From assembly GCF_023701485.1 (NCBI RefSeq), contig NZ_JAMQBK010000012.1, positions 1 to 64,000 on the forward strand: a stretch of DNA of 64,000 bases. The letters are read 5' to 3'. Below, in pieces: positions 32,080 through 40,607 of the stretch. How positions within the stretch are numbered: position 1 is the stretch's first letter; each line of letters starts with the position of its first letter. The position numbers and the translations under genes were made by a program. The notes under the pieces are model-generated. The model was not told the origin of the DNA, did no database searches, and worked only from the letters and a program-made list of their open reading frames with translations. The stretch is from Aporhodopirellula aestuarii. GTDB lineage: Bacteria; Planctomycetota; Planctomycetia; Pirellulales; Pirellulaceae.

Positions 32080-32312
32080 TGCCTAGCGTCCTTTTTATTC
32101 GTCGCCTGAATGAATCGCGTGATCGCTTGCCGACTCGTCAGCGTTGCATGGCCGATCTTGATCGTTTCTAGTTTTGCGCCCCGCACCGGTCTCTGAGTCC
32201 ATCTCCATACCGTGCTGATATGCGGTTGCGTCGGTATCTCTTTCGCCGCCTCCGATATGGAGATCAGGTCTTCGGTCAGCAGGTCTAGCGTCGGTTTAGT
32301 CTTGGTCTGCAT
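32076..32312 (-). CDS. Excisionase-like HTH protein (DUF1580-like)
   Basis: A 78-residue protein from the ATG at 32312 (GGAGC 8 bases upstream); an upstream start at 32384 is less likely. LISISEAAKEIPTQPHISTV followed by WRW and a short wing (LETIKIGHATLTSRQAITRF) fits small MerR/Xis-type winged helix proteins, and resembles DUF1580, which I recall as common in planctomycetes. Placed directly after the integrase gene, it is the best candidate for the recombination directionality factor. Confidence 0.65.
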   Translation of the reverse strand: MQTKTKPTLDLLTEDLISISEAAKEIPTQPHISTVWRWTQRPVRGAKLETIKIGHATLTSRQAITRFIQATNKKDARQ

Positions 32313-32436
32313 GAGTGTTTGCTCCGTGGCTGATGTGTTCCTCTTAGTGCTAGCGGCTGCGAATCGAATTGCAACCTTTCGCATTGGTCTTCATTTACAA
32401 AGACGCAAAGCCAATCCAACTGGGACGCTAAAAATA

Positions 32437-32466
32437 GAAAACCCCGCATCAATTTTGACGCGGGGT
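32437..32466 (-). terminator. Rho-independent terminator after the integrase gene
   Basis: On the minus strand, AACCCCGC...GCGGGGTT forms an 8-bp stem with a 12-base loop, followed by TTCTATTTTT. It begins ~35 bases after the integrase stop. Confidence 0.75.
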
Positions 32467-32500
32467 TGAGGGCGTTTTGGTGTCGCTCGATTGAGACCGG

Positions 32501-33718
32501 CTAGAGTGTTTCCATGATTTCGGTGCCTAGTTTTGGCCCTGCCTTCGCAGCCTCTATTGCTCGCAGTTCAGACCTTCCGGCGTAGTGGCTTGTCATCGCC
32601 GCCTTGGTGTGGCCTAGCATGGCTTGTGCCGCCTCCAAGCCGAGTGCCTCGCTTATCGTCGCCGCCGCAGTGTATCTCAGACTGTAGGGCGTCCAGTGGG
32701 CTACCTTAGCCTTCTTGGCTGCTTGCGTGATAGCTTTCCGGTATGAGTCTTTCGTGTAGTGTTTCCCTGGGCTCCGTTTGGGATTCGACTTCACGTTAAT
32801 CCCTTTCCTGTTTCCGTGGTTCGGCGGCGTCTTTCTAGCGAGCCATCTCTGCTCTCGGTACCATTCCGCTGACTCTGCTGGCGAGAAGAGGTACTGATCC
32901 GGGGCGCGGTTTATGAACGCCTTCAGAGCCATCCTCGCATCTCCGACGATTGGTACCGCCTTCACCACGCCGTGATGTGCCGTCTTGTGATGCTCGGGCC
33001 GATAGATCCACTCCGTTCCCGTCTTGTCGATGTCCATCGGTCGCATCATGCATACCTCACTGGGACGCATCCCTGTGGCTACCTGCACGATCACCATCGC
33101 CCGCACTGTCGGAGACAGATGCTTCGCGGTCTCACGCACAGCATCGATGTCAGCAGGGCCACGTGGCTTGCTCTCTTTCGCAGACGTTTGGCCACGCTTC
33201 AGGGGCTCTAGCGTTTTTAGCCGCGCCAGTGAATCAACGCCAATGAGTTCGCGCGACACCGCGTGGCGGAAGATTGCACAGACGCTGCGGGTCTGCTCGT
33301 TCGCGTAGTTCCGACAGTTGCCTGATGCCACGAATAATTCCCTGACAGCAGCGAGCTTTCGCGGGCCAAAGTCACTTGCTGGCTCGTCTCCGTACTCTTC
33401 TTCCAGTATCCCGCATAGCGACTGATAGCGTTTCTTGTGCCCCGGTGACTTCGCGTACTTCACCTCGATGTGCTGCCGAAACTCTGCCGTGACACATCGG
33501 ACGGTGACCGGCATGTCAGTCAGCCGCTGGTCATCGCCATCGTCGTCGGGCATGGTGAGCCCATTCTCGTTGTACTTCTGTATCAGTGCGTAGTACTTCG
33601 CCATGCTCTCTGGCGTGTTGTACGGCCCCAGGTAGTACGTCTTGCCGCACAGCGACACAATTCCTTGTCCTGAGATGTGGTAGCGGTAGCTCGGCGCAGA
33701 TTTCTTTGGGCGTCCCAT
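32501..33718 (-). CDS. int: Tyrosine-recombinase integrase
   Basis: A 405-residue phage integrase from the ATG at 33718 (MGRPKKSAPSY; AAGG upstream). The frame is open into the tRNA but that part is not coding. It has an N-terminal arm-binding domain, a core-binding SAM-like domain, and a catalytic domain with TGMRPSEVCMMR (Arg), HHKTAHHGVVKAVPI (Lys), YSLRYTAAATIS (Arg, with Tyr in place of the usual first His) and LGHTKAAMTSHYA (His/Tyr nucleophile). It sits beside attR in tRNA-Pro and would catalyse integration and excision there. Confidence 0.93.
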   Translation of the reverse strand: MGRPKKSAPSYRYHISGQGIVSLCGKTYYLGPYNTPESMAKYYALIQKYNENGLTMPDDDGDDQRLTDMPVTVRCVTAEFRQHIEVKYAKSPGHKKRYQSLCGILEEEYGDEPASDFGPRKLAAVRELFVASGNCRNYANEQTRSVCAIFRHAVSRELIGVDSLARLKTLEPLKRGQTSAKESKPRGPADIDAVRETAKHLSPTVRAMVIVQVATGMRPSEVCMMRPMDIDKTGTEWIYRPEHHKTAHHGVVKAVPIVGDARMALKAFINRAPDQYLFSPAESAEWYREQRWLARKTPPNHGNRKGINVKSNPKRSPGKHYTKDSYRKAITQAAKKAKVAHWTPYSLRYTAAATISEALGLEAAQAMLGHTKAAMTSHYAGRSELRAIEAAKAGPKLGTEIMETL

Positions 33719-33863
33719 GGCAGTCATCCTTCTTTTGAGATGAGTTTTTGGGTATTGAATACCCAGAAACTCCGCTGAGAGAGGACCGCACGGCGTACTC
33801 GCCGGAATCGCTTTATGCGATAATGGCCCGCAAATAACGGACATTCTTTGCCATGTGTGATAA

Positions 33864-33905
33864 TCGGGGCGACAAGATTTGAACTTGCGGCCTCTACGTC
33901 CCGAA
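33864..33905. repeat. attR (42-bp core within tRNA-Pro)
   Basis: The right copy of the attachment core runs from the start of the anticodon loop to the discriminator base of the tRNA. Integration keeps the complete tRNA on this side, the usual outcome for tRNA-targeting tyrosine integrases. Confidence 0.95.
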
Positions 33906-33937
33906 CGTAGCACTCTACCAGGCTGAGCTACGCCCCG
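33864..33937 (-). tRNA. tRNA-Pro (anticodon CGG)
   Basis: A 74-nt cloverleaf on the minus strand. The acceptor arms CGGGGCG and CGCCCCG pair perfectly, with discriminator A. The anticodon stem-loop is CTACG-TTCGGGA-CGTAG, giving anticodon CGG (33901-33903). The T-loop is TTCAAAT. CCA is not encoded. It reads codon CCG. Its 3' 42 bases are the prophage attachment core. Confidence 0.95.
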
Positions 33938-34025
33938 AATTTCTGCCGTATATCGTGCTTCATTCCGATCGGGCCGTCAAGAGATTTTGCGGATCGAAAT
34001 GGACGGCGCATCTTGAGGTTGTCCG

Positions 34026-35543
34026 CTAAAAGGCGCGGCCTACGATTTCTCCGATTTGGGATTGTTGTTCGGGGGAAATCCATCGCAGGTCAATGATGAT
34101 TTCATTGCCTTGGACACGGCACAACAGGCCGATCGAGGATTCCGCGAGTCGCCGCGCGACTGCGTCGGCATCTTTGGATGCATCCAGGGTCAGCACGACT
34201 TGGCGCGACGGCAGAACGTCTGCCGCGTCGGATGTGGTTGTTGTGGTCAGCTGTGTGGTGACGAGCCCGATCGACGCGGAGTCTTGGGTGACCCGGGTTG
34301 ATTGGACGGCGTCGAATCCGCCGAGCTGGGTTGCCAACCGCATCGCGCGGTCTTGCAAGTTTTCCTCCGAAACGCTGGCGAGTTGTCCGACCGGTGATCG
34401 GCCGCTTGCTTGAATCGCGACCGTGGACGCGGCAATCGCGGTCAGTGCGGTTGGTGCCATGACGAGCGAGTGCCGTGGCGTTTGACGCAGTTGATCGATC
34501 ACGGCTTCGTTGCCGACGACCAGGCTGAGTTCAGGTGTACCGGCGAGCACACCGCCGCCCAACACAACCACGTCGGCACCGCCCCGCAGTTGATCGACGA
34601 GGCTATCGACGGAGACTTCATCGCCGGTTGAAAAGATCGCGCCGATCGGCAAGACGACGACGTCGATCCAGTTGGCTCGTTCGGCCGTTGGGATGCGATT
34701 GCCTTCACCTGATGCCGCTAATCGGACGAGTACATTTTGTCTTCCGCGAACGGGTTTGTCGTCGTGTTGTCCGTCACGTTGTCCGCCTTGGTGACGACCG
34801 TTCGAAGGGGCATCGCGATGTTGGCCGCGGCGGCGCGTGAAGTGATTTTCGTCCCAGCGGTCGCTTCCGTCGACGCGTCCGAATTCTCGCACCGCGCCGG
34901 TGCCGTAACGACGCAGACGATCGACGAGCAATTCATCGCCGACTGCTTGAGTCGATGTGGATGCGGGCCCTTGTGTGCTCGTGACCAGTGGTACGGCGCA
35001 GCAACGCGGCACACTGACGCACCCGCCTCGTCCGCCGAGCTTCATGATCAATGCGAGCGACGCGTCGATCGAGTTGGTGACGATCGCGGACAGTTTGTTA
35101 TTTTCCGCCGAGCCTTCACCACATCGGCGTGAGATGGCCGCAGCGATTTCATCACAGAGCCTCGCGTCGGCATTTTCGATATGGGATGCGTCGCCGGAGA
35201 GATGCGGGATCGCGGCGGCGAGTGCTTCGGCGGGCAGCCCCACGCCGCTGCCACGCGGGTCGAGTAACCGTCCGGTCCCGTTGATCAGGCGAGCGGGCGT
35301 CAGGGAAATGGTTCCGCCCCGCCAGAGCACGCCACTTTGCCAAACGTCTTTGATCGGACGTGTGGATTCCTCGGCTTGACGCAAGATCGTGTCAACCTTT
35401 TCCCGGGCGGTCTTGGGCAACTCTTCGACCAGCTTGCTGGCTTGTTCCTTCAGCGAAGCTGCCGTGTCGTTGTCGGTCACCTGACGGGCGAGGTCGGCTA
35501 CGCCGCGGCGGAGGAGTTCAACGGTCCAGGGGGGGAGAGCCAT
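34026..35543 (-). CDS. SelA-like protein lacking the PLP lysine
   Basis: From the ATG at 35543 it has 505 residues (a GTG start at 35615 would add 24). Blocks resemble L-seryl-tRNA(Sec) selenium transferase: N-terminal LPPWTVELLRRG, PARLINGTGRLLDPRGSG (compare VINATGVVLHTNLG), VVVLGGGVLAGTPELSLVVG (compare SGDKLLGGPQAGIIVG), and the C-terminal RVQGNEIIIDLRWISPE. The PLP-binding Lys of the SGDKLLGG motif is replaced by Val. A polar, His/Arg-rich insert (~residues 235-290) interrupts the middle. Family membership is my alignment by eye; if right, it is a pseudoenzyme or has a new role. Confidence 0.6.
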   Translation of the reverse strand: MALPPWTVELLRRGVADLARQVTDNDTAASLKEQASKLVEELPKTAREKVDTILRQAEESTRPIKDVWQSGVLWRGGTISLTPARLINGTGRLLDPRGSGVGLPAEALAAAIPHLSGDASHIENADARLCDEIAAAISRRCGEGSAENNKLSAIVTNSIDASLALIMKLGGRGGCVSVPRCCAVPLVTSTQGPASTSTQAVGDELLVDRLRRYGTGAVREFGRVDGSDRWDENHFTRRRGQHRDAPSNGRHQGGQRDGQHDDKPVRGRQNVLVRLAASGEGNRIPTAERANWIDVVVLPIGAIFSTGDEVSVDSLVDQLRGGADVVVLGGGVLAGTPELSLVVGNEAVIDQLRQTPRHSLVMAPTALTAIAASTVAIQASGRSPVGQLASVSEENLQDRAMRLATQLGGFDAVQSTRVTQDSASIGLVTTQLTTTTTSDAADVLPSRQVVLTLDASKDADAVARRLAESSIGLLCRVQGNEIIIDLRWISPEQQSQIGEIVGRAF

Positions 35544-35662
35544 GTTCGTGCCTGCGTGTGCGTCAACGGAGATGAATCGAATCACCTCATCATCGTCGCG
35601 GTGCCCCGGAATCACAATCCCTTATCAGAGGAGACTGTCACTGCGTCAACTGAGGCTCGCGG

Positions 35663-38605
35663 TTAGAGCCCGTCGCTGTACATGGCGCTGTTGTAGATCG
35701 CCTCGGTGGGTTGAGTTTTGAGTTGCAAACCACATTTGGCGGGCGTGCAGGGATTTTCGCCGTCGATGAAATGACCGCAATCGATCAGTCCCCCTTCGCT
35801 CGTTCCAACGAGGCCGAGCAAGTTATCAGGGTCCAGCGGACCGGGATCGATCCACATGCCGTCAGGCGTCAGTTCCATCGTTCCCAAGTCAAGGTCGAGG
35901 CCGCGGCGGACGACTTCGAAGTTGACATAGAGATTGAGCAGACCGTTTTGCGAGTTCAACAAATCGCTCAACGCCGAGATCGTATCGCGTGCCGCAGTCG
36001 GTCCGCTGTTGAGTCCGCGGGCATCACGGAAGGACCGGATGTCTTCGTTGAGTTCCAACTGAGTCGCGGCGATGCGAACGGATTGACGTCCGAGTTCGAA
36101 GTTGATGCGGTTGGCTTGAAGCTGTCTGATCGTGGCTCGCAAGAGTTGCCAGATGCCGTCTTCGTATCCGTAGTACGACCGCTTGGCTTGTTCGTATTCG
36201 ATCAACGCTTGGCGATACGTGTTGCGTTCTTGCAGACGGGTGATCGGCGCGTCCCATTGCAACCCGACTCGCAGGGAACTGTTGCTTTGCCGGAGTGCGA
36301 ACGGGTTGTTGCCGTTGTTCTGAATGTCGCCGGAGAACGTCAAGTCGAGCGAGCTTTCGAGGTTGTCGGCGATGAATTCGATCGAACGATAGCGGTCCAC
36401 CAAACTGGCCCGGGCGTTGGCCCAGTCGCGACGGTTGACGCGTGCGATTTGCAGTGCTTGTGCCGGGTCGATCTCCACCTCAGGCAACACAAGACTTTCG
36501 ACACGAGCACGGGCTTGGACGAGCTGCAGGGCCAGGACATCGTCGCCGAGTTCCGACAGCAGTTTTTGGCTGGACAAGATCACGTCTTGGCGGATTTTGT
36601 CAGCGATCTCGCTGGGGACGGTGGTTCCCGGGCCGGCGGTGACAAATTTCTCGATGCTGTCGGTCAGTCGATCGATTTCGCTTTGGTAGCCCGCTAAACG
36701 TTGCGAGAGTTCTTCGAATTGCTGTTCGAGTTCTTCGCCGAGTTCCAAGATCGGTTGGATGTCGAAGATCGATTCGTCGAGCGTTTCGATGCCGAGCAAG
36801 GAACAGATCGTGTCTTGTTCTTCGCGGTAGAGCGCGAGCAGCGATTGGGTTTGTTGACGTCGTTCGGGAATTTGGGCACGCAGAATCTCGAGGTCCTTTT
36901 GAACCCGCGGGAGATCTTCGGTGATCAGACTGCGCGAGAAACGCGAGAGCGGTTTGATCGCCAGTCGCAGTTTTTCGATCACGGTGATCGTGTCGTTGTC
37001 CCAAGCCAGTTCGGCGCGGGGCAGGCCCGTGTCGGGATCGATTTCCATGTTGGCGAGATCGAGCAACCTGACGTTCAGTTCGCCGACTTCGGCGCGTGCG
37101 GCGATCAATTGTTCGCGGCGTGATCGCAGGTCGCGGTCGATCAACTCGAATCGGTTGAGTGCGGGATCGTTGATCTCGACACAGAGATACGGTGGCAAGC
37201 CGAGATCGCTAAGGAAACTATCGATGGAGTTTTGGAAAGCAACGCGGCGGGTGACCAATGCGCTTTGGGCACCGAGCAGCGACGAACGTGACTGAGCGAT
37301 CTGCAACCGTTGGCGAATGATCGCTTCGGGATCGTCTGGGATCGTGGTCAGGAGTTCGACGAGTGTGTTTTCGAGGATCACGAGGTTCTCGCCGAGTCGC
37401 GCGATGTTCTCTTCGAGGTTGCGGATTTGCAGCTGGTCTTGGAGCAGTCCGATGAAGCCGCCGGCATCGGGAACGCCGCCGCCCCCGGTCAGCCCGAATC
37501 CGCCGCCACCGCCAAGGCCGCCGAAGCCGCCCCCGAGTCCGGTGAAGCCGCCGAGTCCGACGCCGAACACGCCGCCACTGCGTTGCACGCGGGTGCTGAT
37601 GCTGCGGCCGGTGGTGATGTTCAGGTAAAATTCGCGCCGAAACCGTTCGAAGGCACGGACGTTGGCGAGCAATCGGCGTTCAGCCAGCGTCAACCGTTCC
37701 AAGACCCGATCGCGGCCGGCACCGCGGAGCAGTGGTTGGAGCAGCGTGAAGTCGAGAACGGTGAAAGCGGATTGCGAATTCGGGCCGCTGAGTTCCCAAA
37801 CAATATTGTTGGCCACGCCGACGATCAGGTTTCCGCCGGTGGCGAAGGCCCGCTGCAACGCGAGGTCGCGGGGACCATTGCTGTCGGCGCCGAAGGCAAT
37901 TTGACTTTGGCTCTCGCCGGTTCGGCGGCGACCCACCGCGGTGTACGAGGTGTCAAAGCCGCCATAGAACTGGGTGTCGAACTGAAATCGCTCGCTGCTG
38001 ACGTCGAGGGCCGAGAGGAACAACGTTTCGAGTTGTTCCTGGTATTCGGGCGAATGCAAAAGTGCGATCCGAACGGCGTTGTCGGCGTTGAGTTCCAAAA
38101 TGCCGTTTTCATTGAGCGGCAGATACTGCCACCAGAGCGGATTTTCGGCGGTGTTGGTCAAACCCGCGGCTTCCCACATGGGGTATCCCCGCCGTCCGTC
38201 GACGCACTGCATGTATCGATTCGACGCCGGGTCGTCCAACGGCATCGGCTGGAAATCGGGATCGAACGGGTTGTACATCCGGCTACGCGGGTCAACGTCG
38301 ATTGTGAGGGACGTGTTGACCGGGCGGGCGACGTGGGTGGCTTTTTCGGCGATCAACGCGTTGGCTTCCCCGTCGGCTTGGACGCGGTAGTGGGTGCGAG
38401 AGCAACCGGCTGCGGCGACCAGAAGAACCATCGCAACGAGGCCAAAACGCGTGCTCCGTACCGGCGAAGTCGCATGGGCATCACGTGTCGGGGCCGGCCG
38501 ATAGGAACGACCGTAGCCAGACGAAACCGGTGTTTCCGCGGTTGAGATGTTCACTAACGAGCGATCGAGCACGTTTATCATCCGTGGGGGGTATGTACGG
38601 GTCAT
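35663..38605 (-). CDS. TolC-like outer-membrane efflux lipoprotein
   Basis: A 980-residue protein of the TolC/OEP type, which forms a trimeric outer-membrane channel. A hydrophobic segment with lipobox AAAGC is found at ~58-68, after an unusually long N-terminal leader of ~55 residues. Two repeats of helical coiled coils (e.g. RNLEENIARLGENLVILENT; LEQQFEELSQRLAGYQSEID) alternate with beta segments (FTVLDFTLLQPLLRGAGRDR; LRVGLQWDAPITRLQERNTY). A glycine-rich linker at ~345-390 is unusual. It is about twice the usual TolC length because of enlarged helical parts. No partner pump in the window. Confidence 0.8.
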   Translation of the reverse strand: MTRTYPPRMINVLDRSLVNISTAETPVSSGYGRSYRPAPTRDAHATSPVRSTRFGLVAMVLLVAAAGCSRTHYRVQADGEANALIAEKATHVARPVNTSLTIDVDPRSRMYNPFDPDFQPMPLDDPASNRYMQCVDGRRGYPMWEAAGLTNTAENPLWWQYLPLNENGILELNADNAVRIALLHSPEYQEQLETLFLSALDVSSERFQFDTQFYGGFDTSYTAVGRRRTGESQSQIAFGADSNGPRDLALQRAFATGGNLIVGVANNIVWELSGPNSQSAFTVLDFTLLQPLLRGAGRDRVLERLTLAERRLLANVRAFERFRREFYLNITTGRSISTRVQRSGGVFGVGLGGFTGLGGGFGGLGGGGGFGLTGGGGVPDAGGFIGLLQDQLQIRNLEENIARLGENLVILENTLVELLTTIPDDPEAIIRQRLQIAQSRSSLLGAQSALVTRRVAFQNSIDSFLSDLGLPPYLCVEINDPALNRFELIDRDLRSRREQLIAARAEVGELNVRLLDLANMEIDPDTGLPRAELAWDNDTITVIEKLRLAIKPLSRFSRSLITEDLPRVQKDLEILRAQIPERRQQTQSLLALYREEQDTICSLLGIETLDESIFDIQPILELGEELEQQFEELSQRLAGYQSEIDRLTDSIEKFVTAGPGTTVPSEIADKIRQDVILSSQKLLSELGDDVLALQLVQARARVESLVLPEVEIDPAQALQIARVNRRDWANARASLVDRYRSIEFIADNLESSLDLTFSGDIQNNGNNPFALRQSNSSLRVGLQWDAPITRLQERNTYRQALIEYEQAKRSYYGYEDGIWQLLRATIRQLQANRINFELGRQSVRIAATQLELNEDIRSFRDARGLNSGPTAARDTISALSDLLNSQNGLLNLYVNFEVVRRGLDLDLGTMELTPDGMWIDPGPLDPDNLLGLVGTSEGGLIDCGHFIDGENPCTPAKCGLQLKTQPTEAIYNSAMYSDGL

Positions 38606-38880
38606 ACAGAACAGCCTGCCGATTAGGATTCGGACGATCCGAGCAACCGGCTTGACCGGTTCGCAGTGAAAAGCCGCTACATCCCCACCATTGGTGTGTG
38701 ACCGGTGACTGATGTCCGGAATGTGACGATTGAGGTGCTTTGAATGTCCATTCCGAGGGTTGGCGTCAGAAAACTTGGTGAAAAACTAGCGGTTAGGCCG
38801 ACTCGTCGATTAAACTTCTGTTTCGGGCAACCTGAACGCCTGCGTTTGAATTCGCAATTACTCCACTTTTCTCCTATTCG
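38606..38880. promoter_or_regulatory. Divergent promoter region
   Basis: 275 bases between two divergently transcribed genes, so promoters of both should lie here. I see no clear sigma70 pair or operator. Confidence 0.4.
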
Positions 38881-40353
38881 ATGCAGTACGCCCTCCTCGG
38901 ATTTTTGGTCATCTTGGTGCTCGTCCAGGCGTTTTTGCTGTGGAAAGCACGCACAGATTGGCGTTGGTATGAGATCACCGCGATCATCATGACGACGATT
39001 CTCGCGGTCGTTTTCGTCTTTCCGGTCGCCGGTGCGCTGAAGAGCCGTTCGGCGTGGCACAAGGTCAAAGAGGACCTGGACGCCCGACTAGCGAAAGCGA
39101 AGGCGGAACAGAAAGATCTGCGAGACGGCGACCGAAACAATCCGTTGTCCGATCAAGGGGCCCTTCCGCTGGCGCAAAAACTGGCTGTCATCGGGATCGA
39201 GGCCGGACGCCGATGGCGGGGGCTGCGGTTCACCAACGCAAATTTCAATGGCCAGCCGAGCATCGTTTTGTCCCGGCCGGCGGAGGAACCTGATCCGAAC
39301 GACCCGATCGATGCAGCAGGGGACGCCGGCGACGACGCGGCCGACCAAGATCCCTTGCCGCTGATTCCCGAATCGATGGTCGTGTACGGATTCGGTGAAG
39401 GACGCGGGCCGAACATCGAAGTGCCGTTACCGATCAAGTTTCTTGGCGAGTACCGCGTCACCGCCAGTACACCGAACCAAGTCACGTTGACACCGACGGG
39501 GCCACTATTGCCCGAGCAGCAAAGATTGATCGAACAGGGCAACGCGAGAAGTTGGTCGATCTACGAATTGTTACCGCTCGATGGCCATGAGCCGTTTATC
39601 GCCGAAGGCAGCGTTGCGGATGATGACAACATTTTTGGCCGCGTCGATGATCAGTTGATCAATGCGATCCTACAGGGGGCGTCTGACGAAACTCGCAGGA
39701 ATTATCTCCGCGATGGGTCTCGGTCGCAGCCCGATGATGAACCGTTGTCGCGATGGGTCAAAATCGAATTTACCAAGAACCACACGATCATCGTCGATAG
39801 TCCCGACAAATACAGTGCGCTCGAAGGCGGCTTTTTTGACGGTAGCGGACGTGCCGTCGATAGCCGTTTGCAGGTCGGTGACACCGGGCAAGTGAAATTC
39901 GCCAAAGGCGATCTATTGGTGGTCAAGGAAGAAGCCGCCGACGCACTTCAGGCCGAAGGTGTGGCCCGGTTAGTCGATGAGTACTACCTTCGCCCTCTCA
40001 ACGATTACCGTTTCGTTTTGCGTCGGATCCGGTTGCGGATCGCTGAACTCCAAAACCGCACCGTTCAGTTGAACTTTGAAAAAGACGTTTTGCAGCGAGC
40101 GATCGACGCGACCGTCAAAATGCTCGCGTCTTACCAAACCGACAAACTGTTGCTCGAACAAGATTTCGAACAGTTTGAAAAGGAACGCAAAGCCCTCGAA
40201 GCGTATAACCAAGATCTGCGTGCCGGTTCAAAAGCGACTCGCGAGAAGTTGATCCGTCTGTATCGCAGCAATCAGGCACTCGAGATTGAGCTTGAGCAGA
40301 TTCATCGATCAATCCAGGAAAGCGTCAATTCGTTGACCTCGGAAGTTCGATAA
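38881..40353 (+). CDS. Membrane-anchored coiled-coil hypothetical protein
   Basis: A 490-residue protein with two N-terminal transmembrane helices (residues ~3-20 LLGFLVILVLVQAFLL and ~34-54 ITAIIMTTILAVVFVFPV), a large soluble middle domain (~90-350) rich in Asp, Pro and Glu, and a C-terminal coiled coil (~380-490: RIRLRIAELQNRTVQLNFEK). I recognise no enzymatic motif. The pattern suggests a planctomycete-specific envelope protein. Confidence 0.75.
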   Translation: MQYALLGFLVILVLVQAFLLWKARTDWRWYEITAIIMTTILAVVFVFPVAGALKSRSAWHKVKEDLDARLAKAKAEQKDLRDGDRNNPLSDQGALPLAQKLAVIGIEAGRRWRGLRFTNANFNGQPSIVLSRPAEEPDPNDPIDAAGDAGDDAADQDPLPLIPESMVVYGFGEGRGPNIEVPLPIKFLGEYRVTASTPNQVTLTPTGPLLPEQQRLIEQGNARSWSIYELLPLDGHEPFIAEGSVADDDNIFGRVDDQLINAILQGASDETRRNYLRDGSRSQPDDEPLSRWVKIEFTKNHTIIVDSPDKYSALEGGFFDGSGRAVDSRLQVGDTGQVKFAKGDLLVVKEEAADALQAEGVARLVDEYYLRPLNDYRFVLRRIRLRIAELQNRTVQLNFEKDVLQRAIDATVKMLASYQTDKLLLEQDFEQFEKERKALEAYNQDLRAGSKATREKLIRLYRSNQALEIELEQIHRSIQESVNSLTSEVR

Positions 40354-40607
40354 CGCTGCGTAAGAAGATCGCGTGTCGGTTTGCGATCGCGGGTCTCTTT
40401 GCCCACGCATCTTGAATCGGCCCAGCTTTTGCCTTCCTGACGAACGTAGACGTTTGCATTGTCGAATCGGAGGTGACATTTGCTTTTCTATGGCCGCATT
40501 CTCCTGGGTAACGTTGGTGGTCCCGGATTGCCGATCGGGATGAGTCGATCGGGTTACCTGGCTATCGTGCGAGCCGCAAACCTGTCGCCGGGTCGTGTGC
40601 AGCCGTG

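Larger units (their letters stand above)
3880..33905. mobile_element. Integrated tailed-phage prophage at tRNA-Pro
   Basis: A ~30-kb element bounded by identical 42-bp direct repeats (3880-3921 and 33864-33905), the right one being the 3' part of a tRNA-Pro gene. The integrase lies just inside the tRNA end. Terminase, portal, protease, capsid, tail tube, chaperones, tape measure and tail-tip genes follow in standard head-to-tail order on the minus strand. Structural genes appear intact, so it may be a complete prophage. Lysis and repressor genes are not recognised. Whether it still excises cannot be read from sequence. Confidence 0.93.

Noticed and set aside
33719-33913. N-terminal extension of the integrase
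   Set aside because: The frame stays open into the tRNA, but protein-like sequence and a ribosome-binding site start at 33718.
37310-38545. Plus-strand open frame of 411 codons
   Set aside because: Antisense shadow of the TolC-like gene; Ala/Glu/Gly-rich composition, no domain.
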